Shown here piece after piece: positions 1 through 8,758 of a DNA stretch of 64,000 bases. The DNA is from Lachnospiraceae bacterium. GTDB taxonomy: Bacteria > Bacillota > Clostridia > Lachnospirales > Lachnospiraceae. The DNA lies in contig JAFRYA010000026.1 of the NCBI GenBank assembly GCA_017441295.1, positions 79,453 to 143,452 on the forward strand, given 5' to 3'. Made by a program: the position numbers and the translations under genes. Position 1 is the stretch's first letter. The number at the start of each line of letters is the position of its first letter. The notes below the pieces were generated by a model. The model worked only from the letters and a program-made list of their open reading frames with translations. It did no database searches and was not told where the DNA came from.

Positions 1-339
1 GAAGGAAATGTATATAACATTAACGGCGACACGGCAGCAGCACACATAGCAGGCAGCCTCAAGGCCAAGAGATTCATAGCGATGACAGACATCGCAGGCC
101 TCTTAAAAGACAAAGACGATCCGACAACGCTGATTTCTGAGATCAGCACGGACCAGATTCCGGCGCTGCTTGCAGACGGCACGATCAGCGGAGGCATGAT
201 TCCTAAAGTCAAATGCTGCGTGGACGCGATCAACATGGGAGTCGACAAGGTTATCATAATGGACGGACGCGTTCATCACTCCATTCTGATGGAGCTGCTG
301 ACGGACGAAGGTGCCGGCACAATGGTAAGGGGGAAATGA
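1..339 (+). CDS. argB: Acetylglutamate kinase, C-terminal part (cut by window edge)
   Basis: The reading frame is open from base 1 and gives the last 112 residues of an acetylglutamate kinase, which phosphorylates N-acetylglutamate in arginine synthesis. The fragment starts in the EGNVYNINGDTAA region that binds substrate and continues through IAMTDIAGLL, the SGGMIPKV loop and a C-terminal VHHSILMELLTDEG segment, all typical of ArgB. It ends with TGA at 337-339, three bases before the argD start, so the two genes are co-transcribed. The amino-terminal half lies outside the window. The end of the protein has the usual family length after the GGM motif. Confidence 0.95.
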   Translation, partial: EGNVYNINGDTAAAHIAGSLKAKRFIAMTDIAGLLKDKDDPTTLISEISTDQIPALLADGTISGGMIPKVKCCVDAINMGVDKVIIMDGRVHHSILMELLTDEGAGTMVRGK

Positions 340-341
340 TC

Positions 342-1505
342 ATGACAGATATTCAGGCATTGGATAAACAGTATGTGGCGAATACGTACGGAAGATTTCC
401 GGTGGAGATCGTAAGCGGCAAGGGCTCCATCGTCACAGACGTTAATGGAAAAGAATATATAGACATGGGCACGGGCATCGCCGTTAATACGTTCGGTATC
501 GCGGACGATGAATGGATAGCCGCGGTTACTGCTCAGCTGGGCAAGGTTTCCCACACCTCGAACCTTTACTATACGGAGCCCGGCGTAATGCTGGCCAAGA
601 CTCTGTGCGAGCGGACAGGCATGAAGAAAGTGTTCTTCGGAAACTCAGGCGCGGAAGCCAACGAATGCGCGATCAAGGTAGCCAGAAAATACGCCGCAGA
701 TAAAAAGGGCGAGGATTTTTATACGATCGTAACCCTGGAAAACAGCTTCCACGGCAGAACTCTCACAACCCTGGCGGCAACCGGACAGGAGGCCTTCCAC
801 AGCCTGTTCAAACCGCTGACTCCGGGCTTTGTGCATACACCTGCGAACGATATTGAAAAGCTTAAGGAAACAGTAGCTGCCAACAAAGTGGCAGGCATCC
901 TGATAGAGTGCGTGCAGGGCGAGGGCGGAGTAAATGCTCTCAGCCAGGAGTTCGTTCAGGCTGTTGCTGATATCTGTCAGGCTGAAGACATCGTCTTCAT
1001 GGTTGATGAAGTGCAGACCGGCAACGGACGCTGCGGCGAACTGTATTCATATATGCATTTCGGAGTTCAGCCGGATGTCATATCTACCGCGAAGGGCATT
1101 GGCGGCGGACTGCCTCTGGGCGTGTGCATTATGGGCGAAAAGACTGAAAACGTCCTGCAGGCCGGTGACCACGGCTCAACATTCGGAATGAATCCGGTAT
1201 GCTGCGCAGGCGCTCTGAGCATCATCAACAGGATCGATGATAAGCTCCTGGGTGAAGTGAAGGCAAAGAGCAAATATATATTCGACGCCTTTGAAGGAGC
1301 AACGGGTGTGGAGAGCGTTTCAGGACTCGGTTTTATGATTGGCATCAAGACAGTTAAACCTGCCAAAGACGTTGTTATGGAGTGCATTGAAAAGGGCGTT
1401 CTCTGCCTGACAGCTAAGGACAAAGTAAGGCTTCTGCCGGCTCTGAACATACCGATGTCAGATCTCGAAAAAGCAGTAGAGATCATAAAAGGAGTGATCG
1501 CGTAA
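342..1505 (+). CDS. argD: Acetylornithine aminotransferase
   Basis: A 387-residue class-III PLP aminotransferase that converts N-acetylglutamate semialdehyde to N-acetylornithine. Visible motifs are the FFGNSGAEANE phosphate-binding loop, the SFHGRT stretch, the VDEVQTGNGRCG aspartate region and the PLP lysine in STAKGIGGGLPLG. The start at 342 is preferred over the ATG at 336 because the AAGGGGG at 327-333 lies 8 bases upstream of 342 but only 2 from 336. The stop overlaps the carB start (TAATG), which indicates translational coupling in an argB-argD-carB operon. Confidence 0.95.
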   Translation: MTDIQALDKQYVANTYGRFPVEIVSGKGSIVTDVNGKEYIDMGTGIAVNTFGIADDEWIAAVTAQLGKVSHTSNLYYTEPGVMLAKTLCERTGMKKVFFGNSGAEANECAIKVARKYAADKKGEDFYTIVTLENSFHGRTLTTLAATGQEAFHSLFKPLTPGFVHTPANDIEKLKETVAANKVAGILIECVQGEGGVNALSQEFVQAVADICQAEDIVFMVDEVQTGNGRCGELYSYMHFGVQPDVISTAKGIGGGLPLGVCIMGEKTENVLQAGDHGSTFGMNPVCCAGALSIINRIDDKLLGEVKAKSKYIFDAFEGATGVESVSGLGFMIGIKTVKPAKDVVMECIEKGVLCLTAKDKVRLLPALNIPMSDLEKAVEIIKGVIA

Positions 1506-4500
1506 TGCCGAAAGATAACAGTATTAAAAAGGTTTTAATGATAGGCTCCGGACCGATCGTTATCGGTCAGGCGGCGGAATTTGACTACGCGGGGGCTCAG
1601 GCATGCCGCGTTCTTAAAGATGAGGGCATAAATGTAGTCCTGGTCAATTCCAATCCAGCCACGATAATGACTGACAAGCACCTCGCGGATGAGATTTATC
1701 TGGAACCGCTGAATCTGGAGACTGTCACCAGGATAATTGAGAAAGAACGGCCTGACGGCCTGCTGGCTGGCCTGGGAGGACAGACCGGACTGACTCTTGC
1801 CATGCAGCTGACCAGGGCAGGCGTTCTGGAAAAGTACGGCGTCAAATTGCTGGGCACAGATATTGAAGCCATAGACAAGGCCGAAGACAGGGAACTATTC
1901 AGAGAGGCCATGGAGGCCATTGGCCAGCCATGCGTGCCTTCAGATATAGCCCAAACACCTGAGGAGGCGCTCGAAATTGCCTCAAAAATCGGTTTTCCTA
2001 TAATTATCAGGCCAGCGTTTACCTTAGGCGGAACAGGCGGCGGAATCGCCGAAAATGAAGCCGAGCTCCTGACTATTGCCAAGAACGGTCTGGACCTGTC
2101 TCCGATCACCCAGGTGCTCGTAGAGAAATGCATTTCCGGATGGAAGGAAATAGAATTCGAGACCATGCGAGACGCGTCGGGCGAAGCTGTCATTGTATGT
2201 TCCATGGAGAATGTGGATCCTGTTGGTATTCATACCGGAGATTCCATAGTCGCGGCCCCGGCATTGACTCTGACTGACGGTGAGATGGAAATGCTTAAAA
2301 AGGCGGCTCTGGATATTGTTACATCTATCGGCATTATCGGCGGATGCAACTGTCAGTTCGCGCTCAAGGCCGACGGCAGCGAGTATGCCGTTATAGAGGT
2401 AAACCCGAGAGTGTCCAGGTCATCGGCACTGGCATCCAAGGCTACAGGCTATCCGATCGCCAAGATCACGACCAAGCTGGCGCTCGGATACAATCTGTCA
2501 GAGATAAAGAATGAAGAGACCGGAGCGAGCCTTAAAGGTTTCGAGCCGGCAGTTGATTATATAGTTCTCAAATTCCCGAAGTGGCCGTTTGAGAAATTCC
2601 ACACTTCCAGCCGCAAGCTCGGCACCCAGATGAAGGCCACGGGCGAGGTCATGTCCATCGCGCCTACATTTGAAGAGGCACTGATCAAGGCTGTGCGCGG
2701 CGCGGAAATAGGCGCTGATACGCTGAACATGCCGCCGCTGGACGCACGCCCTGTCAAAGAAAGGCTGGCAGATCAGGACGACAGAAGGATTTTCACGGTT
2801 TACGAAGCCATCAAGAGCGGAGTAAGCGACGATGAAATATATGAGATTACCAAGATTGACAAATACTTCCTGGCAAAGATCAGGAATATCGCAGAGCATG
2901 AGGCGGCATTCTATGCCAAGGACAGGCCTCTGAGCTTCAAAATCGTGCGCACCTGCGAAGCAATCTTCGGCAAGGATCATCCGTATTTTTATTCATATTA
3001 CGGTGAAGACTGCGAGGCACGGAGCTTCAAGAGGACAGGCAAACCGGTCATTATGGTAATAGGTTCCGGTCCGATCAGGATCGGACAGGGAATCGAATTT
3101 GACTATTCATCAGTTCACTGTGTATGGACGCTCAGGGAAATGGGTTATGACGTAGTCATCGTCAACAACAATCCGGAGACTGTATCGACTGACTATGACA
3201 CGGCTGACAGGCTGTATTTCGAGCCGCTGACTGAGGAATATGTCAAAGGCATTATTGAAGTGGAAAAGCCGATAGGAGTAGTCGTAGCTTTCGGCGGACA
3301 GACCGCTATCAAGCTGACCAAATTCCTGGACGAGTTAGGCATACAGATTCTGGGCACATCCGCGGAGGGCATTGACATAGCAGAGGACAGGGCACGCTTT
3401 GACGCCCTGCTGGAAAACTATGGCATTAAAAGGCCTCACGGACATGGCGTAAACACCATGGAAGAGGCCTTGGCAGCAGCTGAGGACCTGGGTTATCCTG
3501 TGCTGCTGCGTCCGAGCTATGTAATCGGAGGTCAGAACATGACCATCTCCCACAATGCCGAAAAGACCAGAAAATATATGGAGACCATCCTGTCAGGCGG
3601 CATTGATAATCCGGTGCTCATTGACAAATACATGCCGGGCACAGAACTGGAAGTGGATGTAATATCCGACGGCAGGGATGTGCTGATCCCGGGCATTATG
3701 GAGCATATCGAGCGTGCCGGCGTGCATTCAGGAGACTCCATCGCGGTTTATCCGCCTTACAATCTGACCGATAGGGAACTGGATAAAGTATGCGAATGTT
3801 CAGAGCAGCTGGCCTTGGCTCTGGGAACGAAGGGCCTGGTAAATATCCAGTATCTGATCTATGAAAACGAGCTTTACGTAATAGAGGTCAACCCGCGTGC
3901 GTCACGTACCGTGCCTTATATAAGCAAGGTTACGGATATTCCTATGGTTGACATTGCGTCTAAAGTTATGCTTGGCGAGAGCCTGGCAGACCTCGGGTAT
4001 GGAACCGGTCTGCATGAGAATCCGCCTTACTGCGCGGTCAAAGTGCCTGTATTTTCATTTGAAAAGCTGAACGACGCGGACTCTATACTGGGTCCGGAAA
4101 TGAAGTCAACAGGCGAAGTACTGGGCCTTGGGCGTACTGAGGCAGAGGCTTTGTTCAAGGGTCTGACATCTGCAGGATTCTCGGTGCCTACAGTGCGTGA
4201 CAAAAAGGATGCCGGTGTGCTGATCTCGGTAGAGGATGAGGACCACAGGGACGCCATCGCGCTGGCAAGGCATTTCTATGACATCGGCATTAAGATATAC
4301 GCGACTCCTGACACGGCAGCAGCCATAAACAAAGCAGGCATCAAGGCTCAGCGTGTTGAAAATGTTTTCGTCAATAACGACATTTACGACCTGATCGACG
4401 GGCACAAAGTAGACTATGTGGTTTACACAGGAGCAGTGAAAGATGATACGGTAGGAGATTACAGGGTTCTCCACAGAAAGGCCATGTACGCAGGCATTCC

Positions 4501-4600
4501 GTGCCTGACGTCTATCGATACTGCAGATGCGCTGACGGATATTATTGCCAGCCGCTACAATCTGGATAATACAGAACTGGTAGACATAAACAATATGTGA
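1505..4600 (+). CDS. carB: Carbamoyl-phosphate synthase large subunit
   Basis: A 1031-residue protein with the two homologous ATP-grasp halves of CarB. Each begins with the signature glycine loop: GSGPIVIGQAAEFDYAG near the N-terminus and GSGPIRIGQGIEFDYSS near residue 517. A short MGS-like allosteric domain ends the protein (KIYATPDTAAAINKAG), so it is slightly shorter than the usual 1060-1070 residues. It makes carbamoyl phosphate from bicarbonate, ATP and ammonia supplied by the CarA glutaminase. It follows argD with an overlapping start, so this copy probably serves arginine synthesis. No carA is adjacent or elsewhere in the window. Confidence 0.96.
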   Translation: MPKDNSIKKVLMIGSGPIVIGQAAEFDYAGAQACRVLKDEGINVVLVNSNPATIMTDKHLADEIYLEPLNLETVTRIIEKERPDGLLAGLGGQTGLTLAMQLTRAGVLEKYGVKLLGTDIEAIDKAEDRELFREAMEAIGQPCVPSDIAQTPEEALEIASKIGFPIIIRPAFTLGGTGGGIAENEAELLTIAKNGLDLSPITQVLVEKCISGWKEIEFETMRDASGEAVIVCSMENVDPVGIHTGDSIVAAPALTLTDGEMEMLKKAALDIVTSIGIIGGCNCQFALKADGSEYAVIEVNPRVSRSSALASKATGYPIAKITTKLALGYNLSEIKNEETGASLKGFEPAVDYIVLKFPKWPFEKFHTSSRKLGTQMKATGEVMSIAPTFEEALIKAVRGAEIGADTLNMPPLDARPVKERLADQDDRRIFTVYEAIKSGVSDDEIYEITKIDKYFLAKIRNIAEHEAAFYAKDRPLSFKIVRTCEAIFGKDHPYFYSYYGEDCEARSFKRTGKPVIMVIGSGPIRIGQGIEFDYSSVHCVWTLREMGYDVVIVNNNPETVSTDYDTADRLYFEPLTEEYVKGIIEVEKPIGVVVAFGGQTAIKLTKFLDELGIQILGTSAEGIDIAEDRARFDALLENYGIKRPHGHGVNTMEEALAAAEDLGYPVLLRPSYVIGGQNMTISHNAEKTRKYMETILSGGIDNPVLIDKYMPGTELEVDVISDGRDVLIPGIMEHIERAGVHSGDSIAVYPPYNLTDRELDKVCECSEQLALALGTKGLVNIQYLIYENELYVIEVNPRASRTVPYISKVTDIPMVDIASKVMLGESLADLGYGTGLHENPPYCAVKVPVFSFEKLNDADSILGPEMKSTGEVLGLGRTEAEALFKGLTSAGFSVPTVRDKKDAGVLISVEDEDHRDAIALARHFYDIGIKIYATPDTAAAINKAGIKAQRVENVFVNNDIYDLIDGHKVDYVVYTGAVKDDTVGDYRVLHRKAMYAGIPCLTSIDTADALTDIIASRYNLDNTELVDINNM

Positions 4601-4640
4601 TATTATTTACTGGTATTTTTTGAAAAAAGAGGACAGTTAA

Positions 4641-5480
4641 ATGAAAATCACGTTTTTAGGAACCACAACGCTGCTGTTTGATGACGGAACAGATCAGATT
4701 CTGTTTGACGCGCATGTCACCAGACCATCACTGAAGAAATATATTTTTGGCAGGGAACTGCCAAAGACAGCCATGGCGGATGAGATGATCAGACTTCACA
4801 GGATTGACCGCCTGAAAGCAATCTTTGTTTCGCACTCTCACCATGACCATGTGATGGACGCGCCTTATATTGCTAAGAAGTGCGGAGCTGTTATTTACGG
4901 CTCTTCATCAGCACTGAATGTAGCCAGAGGCGGCGGTGTACCGGAGGAACAGCTCGTAGAATTTAAGGCTGAAGAGACCTTTACGGTTGGCAATTACACA
5001 ATCAAGGTCATCGCGTCGATCCATTCCAAGCCGACGATCCTGAACAACGATCTGGGACAGACCATTGACAGCCCGCTGGATCCGAACTCCAAGCTCAGGG
5101 CTTATAAAGAAGGAGGCTCATATGACTTCTTTGTTGAGACTCCTGACAAGAAATACATGATCCGTCCGAGCTTCAATTATCTCGAGGGACAGATGGATGG
5201 CTACAAGGCAGACGTGCTGTTCCTGGGAGTGGCAGGGTTGGCTAAGGCCGATGAAGCTACAGAGAAGAAGTTCTTTGAAGAGACCGTGGCAAAGGTGGAA
5301 CCTTCACTGGTTGTACCGCTGCACTGGGACAATTTCTTCTCAGGACTGGACAAGCCTGTACGCGGAATGCCGCGTCTGGTAGAGAAAACTGAAGTCGTAT
5401 TTTTCAAGCTGGGCAGATACTGCGAAGCACATGACATCCCTTGCCTGATCCAGATACCAAGGACCAGCATAGAGGTGTAG
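4641..5480 (+). CDS. UlaG-like metallo-beta-lactamase-fold hydrolase
   Basis: A 279-residue cytosolic protein of the metallo-beta-lactamase fold. The metal-binding motif H-S-H-H-D-H is at residues 65-70, after a strand rich in beta structure, and further ligand candidates are HS near residue 132 and the late PLHWDN histidine. The open FLGTTTLLFDDG amino terminus is typical of UlaG/YcbX-like hydrolases whose substrates are mostly unknown. An AGAGGA ribosome site lies upstream of the ATG. It is followed after one base by a second hydrolase of the same fold but a different subfamily, so the pair forms an operon. The substrate cannot be inferred. Confidence 0.85.
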   Translation: MKITFLGTTTLLFDDGTDQILFDAHVTRPSLKKYIFGRELPKTAMADEMIRLHRIDRLKAIFVSHSHHDHVMDAPYIAKKCGAVIYGSSSALNVARGGGVPEEQLVEFKAEETFTVGNYTIKVIASIHSKPTILNNDLGQTIDSPLDPNSKLRAYKEGGSYDFFVETPDKKYMIRPSFNYLEGQMDGYKADVLFLGVAGLAKADEATEKKFFEETVAKVEPSLVVPLHWDNFFSGLDKPVRGMPRLVEKTEVVFFKLGRYCEAHDIPCLIQIPRTSIEV

Positions 5481-5481
5481 T

Positions 5482-6375
5482 ATGAAAATAACACAGGTCA
5501 AAGGCAATACATATGTTATTGAGGCCAACCAGATAATCCCGATATATAAGACGGATGAGACTCATTTTATCCTGCTGGACACAGGCCTCTATATGCAGAG
5601 AGATAAAATAGAAGAGGCTTTTACAGAGGCAGGGCTGACGCCGATAGGCATACTGGGCAGCCATGCGCATGTGGACCATTCCGGAAACCACGCGTACTTC
5701 AAGAGAAAGTATAATATACCTATCTGCATGTCGCTCGGCGAAGCGGGAATGTCCGTCAATGAGAGCGCGCTCAAGCTGAATTACAGCCAGTTCAATCTGG
5801 AGCATCTCCGGAAGGAACCGCGCTTTCACGAACTGATTTTTGATACGGATGTCATTATAATGTCTGAAGCAGAAGAAATAGAGTTCTGCGGAGCCTGCTT
5901 CAAAATAATCCATGTACCCGGGCATACAATAGACCAGATTGCAGTCATTACGCCTGACAACGTCATGTATGTGGCAGACGCGTGCCTGTCCAAGACAGAG
6001 CTGGATGTGATCAAAATCCCTTACAATCTCTGCGTGGAGCAGGTGGTTGAGTCGATGGAGAAACTGAAAGAATATAAATGCGATAAATATATTTTCGCGC
6101 ATTATGACGTCAAGGATGAGATCTGCCCTGTAGTAGATTATTACATGCAGAGGATCAGGCAGATCATCGATGACATATTCAGTCTGGTTGAGGGAGAGAT
6201 GACGGAAGAAGAGCTGATGAAGGCGCTCTGCGTCAAATACGGAATGCTTTCATCAAGGCCTGACCGTGTGCCGCTGTATCAGAGGTTTGCACACAGTTAC
6301 TTTGAATACCTGCTGGATCTGGGCAGGCTGGAGATGACCGCCCACGAAGGCATCAGCTATTATCGCAAAGCATAA
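5482..6375 (+). CDS. Metallo-beta-lactamase-fold (glyoxalase II-like) hydrolase
   Basis: A 297-residue protein with the H-A-H-V-D-H metal motif at residues 61-66 (GSHAHVDHSGN), a second ligand histidine in IIHVPGHTIDQIAV and a third in FAHYDVK, as in glyoxalase II and RNase Z-type enzymes. A C-terminal helical extension of about 80 residues resembles the winged-helix tail of many clostridial members. The start is one base after the stop of the upstream hydrolase, with GAGGTG as ribosome site inside the upstream gene, so translation is probably coupled. Substrate unknown. Confidence 0.85.
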   Translation: MKITQVKGNTYVIEANQIIPIYKTDETHFILLDTGLYMQRDKIEEAFTEAGLTPIGILGSHAHVDHSGNHAYFKRKYNIPICMSLGEAGMSVNESALKLNYSQFNLEHLRKEPRFHELIFDTDVIIMSEAEEIEFCGACFKIIHVPGHTIDQIAVITPDNVMYVADACLSKTELDVIKIPYNLCVEQVVESMEKLKEYKCDKYIFAHYDVKDEICPVVDYYMQRIRQIIDDIFSLVEGEMTEEELMKALCVKYGMLSSRPDRVPLYQRFAHSYFEYLLDLGRLEMTAHEGISYYRKA

Positions 6376-6381
6376 TAAAAA

Positions 6382-6404
6382 AGCCTGAGCTTTAAGCTCA
6401 GGCT
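6382..6404 (-). terminator. Intrinsic terminator of degV
   Basis: A near-perfect palindrome with 11-base arms (6382-6392 and 6394-6404) is followed on the minus strand by TTTTTTA. The stop codon of the minus-strand degV gene (6398-6400) lies inside the stem. It sits in the 22-base gap between convergent genes and may also stop plus-strand readthrough, though the plus strand lacks a U-run. Confidence 0.8.
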
Positions 6405-7282
6405 CTATAATCTCCCCAGAAATACAGCGCCACGGTTCCCGGGCCTGTGTGGCTTCCGATAACTGTTCCGACATTGAAGATCTGAACAGGATTCGGAAGT
6501 TTTTTAAATGCTTCTTCAATTTTATCAGCGACTGCCTTCGCGTCTTCGAAACATGCTGAATGGCTCATATAACATCTGCCGGCGTAATCCAGACCGTTAA
6601 GCGCACGTTCTTTCATTTTCTCAACGATAGCATTGATGACTTTCTTCTTTGAGCGGATCTTCTCCATAGGAATCAGTCGGCCCAGCTCATCTACATGAAG
6701 GAGAGGGCATATTCCAAGTGCGCTTCCGAAGAAACCGGATGCCTTGGAAATCCTGCCGCCCTTTACATAGTACTTAAGAGTGGTGGAGAAGAACCAGTGA
6801 TGAAGGTTCAGTCTGTTGTCCAGAATCCATTTCTCAAGTTCATTTATGCTGAGGCCCTCGCCACGCTTATCAGCGGCTGCATCCATGAGCATGCCATAGC
6901 CTGAAGAGGCTGCCAGTGAGTCAATTATGATCAGCTGCCTGTCAGGATATTTCGGCTTGAGGTTTTCTGCAGCTGCCAGCGCGGAGTTCAGGGTTCCTGA
7001 AATACCGCTTGAAAGAGTTAAATGGATAACATCTTTACCTTCATCCAGGAAAGAAGAAAAGTATTCCTCATACTCTGAAATATTAACCTGGCTGGTGCTG
7101 GTCTCAGCACCTTCATCCATAGCATGGTAAAAGTCCGGAATAGATATGGTGGTTCCGAAATCATCGATATGTTACACACCATTGATGTAATAGTGGAAAC
7201 TGATAAACTTAATATCTCTCTCTTCGAGATGCTCTTTGGTCAGGTCACATGTGGAACAACAACTTAAAATATAATCTGACAT
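6398..7282 (-). pseudogene. degV: DegV family fatty-acid-binding protein, interrupted by an in-frame TAA
   Basis: On the minus strand an ATG at 7282 with AAAGGA upstream opens a DegV amino terminus (MSDYILSCCSTCDLTKEHL). It runs 36 residues to a TAA at 7174-7172. The same frame then continues without interruption as HIDDFGTTISIPDFYHAMDEG and through the whole rest of a DegV protein, including SSGISGTLNSA and the KGGRISK and GPGTVALYFWGD motifs. Ignoring the stop, the product would be 294 residues, the normal family length, so a single nonsense change (for example from GAA, CAA or AAA) is the simplest explanation. DegV proteins bind fatty acids for FakA-type kinases. The downstream ATG at 7120 could start a fragment lacking the first 54 residues. 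A sequencing error is possible. Confidence 0.85.
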
Positions 7283-7434
7283 AAAAATAAAAATCCTTTC
7301 GGCAATTTGTCGACAAGTGTTGAAAAACTCTCTGCGCATTATTATAATTTGTAATAGATATAAAAAGCAAGCAACAACAGACAGTAACGGGGGAAAATCA
7401 ACGCTTTTAATCACTGTGTTGATTATTTTTGACT

Positions 7435-7977
7435 ATGAAAACAGATGCAAGGGTTATTTATACAAAAAAAGTTTTAAGAGAGGCTCTTTTCGATAGTCTC
7501 AAGACAGAATCGATCAACCATGTCAGGGTTAAAGAGATATGCGACAAGGCCGGACTTAACCGCGCCACTTTTTACAAGCATTACCGGGATTGTTACGATA
7601 TGATCGAGCAGCTGCAGAAAGAACTTCTCGATGAATTTGAACAGGTTTTTATCAATAACAAGAAATTCGGAAAGAAGCTGTCCGGTGACATCCTGACGCT
7701 GCTTGAAAAGTACAGCGACCTGAACGAAGCAGCAGTTAATGGCAAAGTTGCTGATGGATTAAAGAACAACATGATAATGATAGCCAGAAAGTACTGCATT
7801 GATGAGTGGAGAGCTGCAATGCCAAAGGCTTCTGAAGAAGAGGTGGAGCTGCTGTTCACCGCGGTATGTGCCTTCCTTTTCCAGGTGGCTATCTGCGAGA
7901 GCGGCATGCATGACAAAGAACAGACAGTCAACTTCGTCCATCTGATGCTTTGGGAGTGTATGAAGACATATGTCTGA
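7435..7977 (+). CDS. TetR/AcrR family transcriptional regulator
   Basis: About 180 residues. The amino terminus holds a TetR-type helix-turn-helix (VKEICDKAGLNRATFYKHY, near residues 31-49), and the carboxyl part is helical with no recognised ligand domain, similar to clostridial YkgB/DhaS-like regulators. A TTG at 7429 is in frame, but the ATG at 7435 fits the family better. Neither has a clear ribosome site; a possible -10 element (GATTAT, 7421-7426) ends 8 bases before the ATG. It is convergent with the next TetR gene, with only two bases between stops. Its target may be the divergent degV or itself. Confidence 0.8.
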   Translation: MKTDARVIYTKKVLREALFDSLKTESINHVRVKEICDKAGLNRATFYKHYRDCYDMIEQLQKELLDEFEQVFINNKKFGKKLSGDILTLLEKYSDLNEAAVNGKVADGLKNNMIMIARKYCIDEWRAAMPKASEEEVELLFTAVCAFLFQVAICESGMHDKEQTVNFVHLMLWECMKTYV

Positions 7978-7979
7978 AA

Positions 7980-8582
7980 TCAGGAAATGGTCATCTCCGT
8001 GAAAACTATATCAAGATAGTAATCCATCTTTTCATGGATATTAAATTCAAATCTGGTCCACAGGAGCAGAGTGGACTGCATTATGGTAAGAAGGATCTGC
8101 GTGTATTCATCCGCAGGTCTTTTTTTATTTAATGTGCCCCTCTCCTGGCAGGCCTGGATAAAGGAGCAGAGGCTTTCTGTGGAAGCTGTGTCTATGAAAC
8201 GCCCGGTACTGTCATTGTATACGTTAATCATTGACTTGCCCATATGCTTTACCAGACCGGGGCCGAACATTTCAAAGAAATCCGCATATCTGTGCATGAG
8301 TTCTCCGACTGTCCCTCTGGGATCATTCAGCTTATCTTCCCATGAAGCATTCTTAACAATAACGTATGCTCCGGGCTCTTTGATCGCGGTGGTCAGTATG
8401 CCTTCCTTGGAACCGAAGAAATGATAAATTGAGCCGACGCTGGTGTTGGTGGCTTTTGAAATATCAGCTATGGTAGTGTTCTCATATCCTTTAAATCTGA
8501 ACATGGAAATGGCTGTGTCACATATATTTTTCTTCTTGACGTCTGACAGGAATTCGCGGCGTCCTTTCTGGGTTATAGGCAT
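7980..8582 (-). CDS. TetR/AcrR family transcriptional regulator, probable repressor of the adjacent dehydrogenase operon
   Basis: A 200-residue TetR protein with the helix-turn-helix ADISKATNTSVGSIYHFFGSK at residues 40-60 and a helical ligand-binding C-terminal half. The ATG at 8582 has GGAGG at the right distance. It is transcribed divergently from the alcohol dehydrogenase operon, and the intergenic region contains a perfect 24-bp palindrome over the start point of that operon, so it is the natural repressor candidate. The inducer could be an aldehyde or another short-chain compound handled by the operon (inference). Confidence 0.88.
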   Translation of the reverse strand: MPITQKGRREFLSDVKKKNICDTAISMFRFKGYENTTIADISKATNTSVGSIYHFFGSKEGILTTAIKEPGAYVIVKNASWEDKLNDPRGTVGELMHRYADFFEMFGPGLVKHMGKSMINVYNDSTGRFIDTASTESLCSFIQACQERGTLNKKRPADEYTQILLTIMQSTLLLWTRFEFNIHEKMDYYLDIVFTEMTIS

Positions 8583-8671
8583 ATAAAACCTCCGAAATTA
8601 GAATATTTCCGCCTCAAATTATAGCATTTGGCGTTTTCTATATCAATATCGTGAATGTTTCATAAATTGTA

Positions 8672-8699
8672 TTGACAAAAATACAAAATGTTTTACAAT
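8672..8699 (+). promoter_or_regulatory. Promoter of the alcohol dehydrogenase / aldehyde oxidoreductase operon
   Basis: TTGACA at 8672-8677 and TACAAT at 8694-8699 are separated by 16 bases, close to the vegetative sigma consensus. The predicted start point is about 8706. The dehydrogenase ATG is at 8759, with the ribosome site GAAAGGAG before it. Confidence 0.75.
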
Positions 8700-8708
8700 T
8701 TTAATAAC

Positions 8709-8732
8709 AAAACTAGAATGCATTCTAGTTTT
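8709..8732. promoter_or_regulatory. TetR-type operator (perfect 24-bp palindrome)
   Basis: The half-site AAAACTAGAATG is followed at once by its exact reverse complement CATTCTAGTTTT. The palindrome begins about three bases after the predicted transcription start, so a bound dimer would block promoter clearance. Its length and symmetry suit a TetR dimer, and the divergent tetR gene at 7980-8582 is the obvious source of the binding protein. Confidence 0.8.
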
Positions 8733-8758
8733 AACAAATCTATTGAAAGGAGCAGCAT

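Noticed and set aside
1067..1486. Antisense ORFs over argD, carB and other genes
   Set aside because: They lie opposite strongly conserved genes, lack ribosome sites and show no protein features; they arise from codon bias.
5404..6102. 232-residue minus-strand ORF over the second MBL-fold gene
   Set aside because: It overlaps a gene with clear catalytic motifs and spans two genes; no start signal.
6398..7414. Frameshift in degV
   Set aside because: The two halves are in the same frame (difference of 54 bases between the TAA and the next ATG), so it is a nonsense codon. Recoding as selenocysteine or pyrrolysine is excluded because the codon is TAA.
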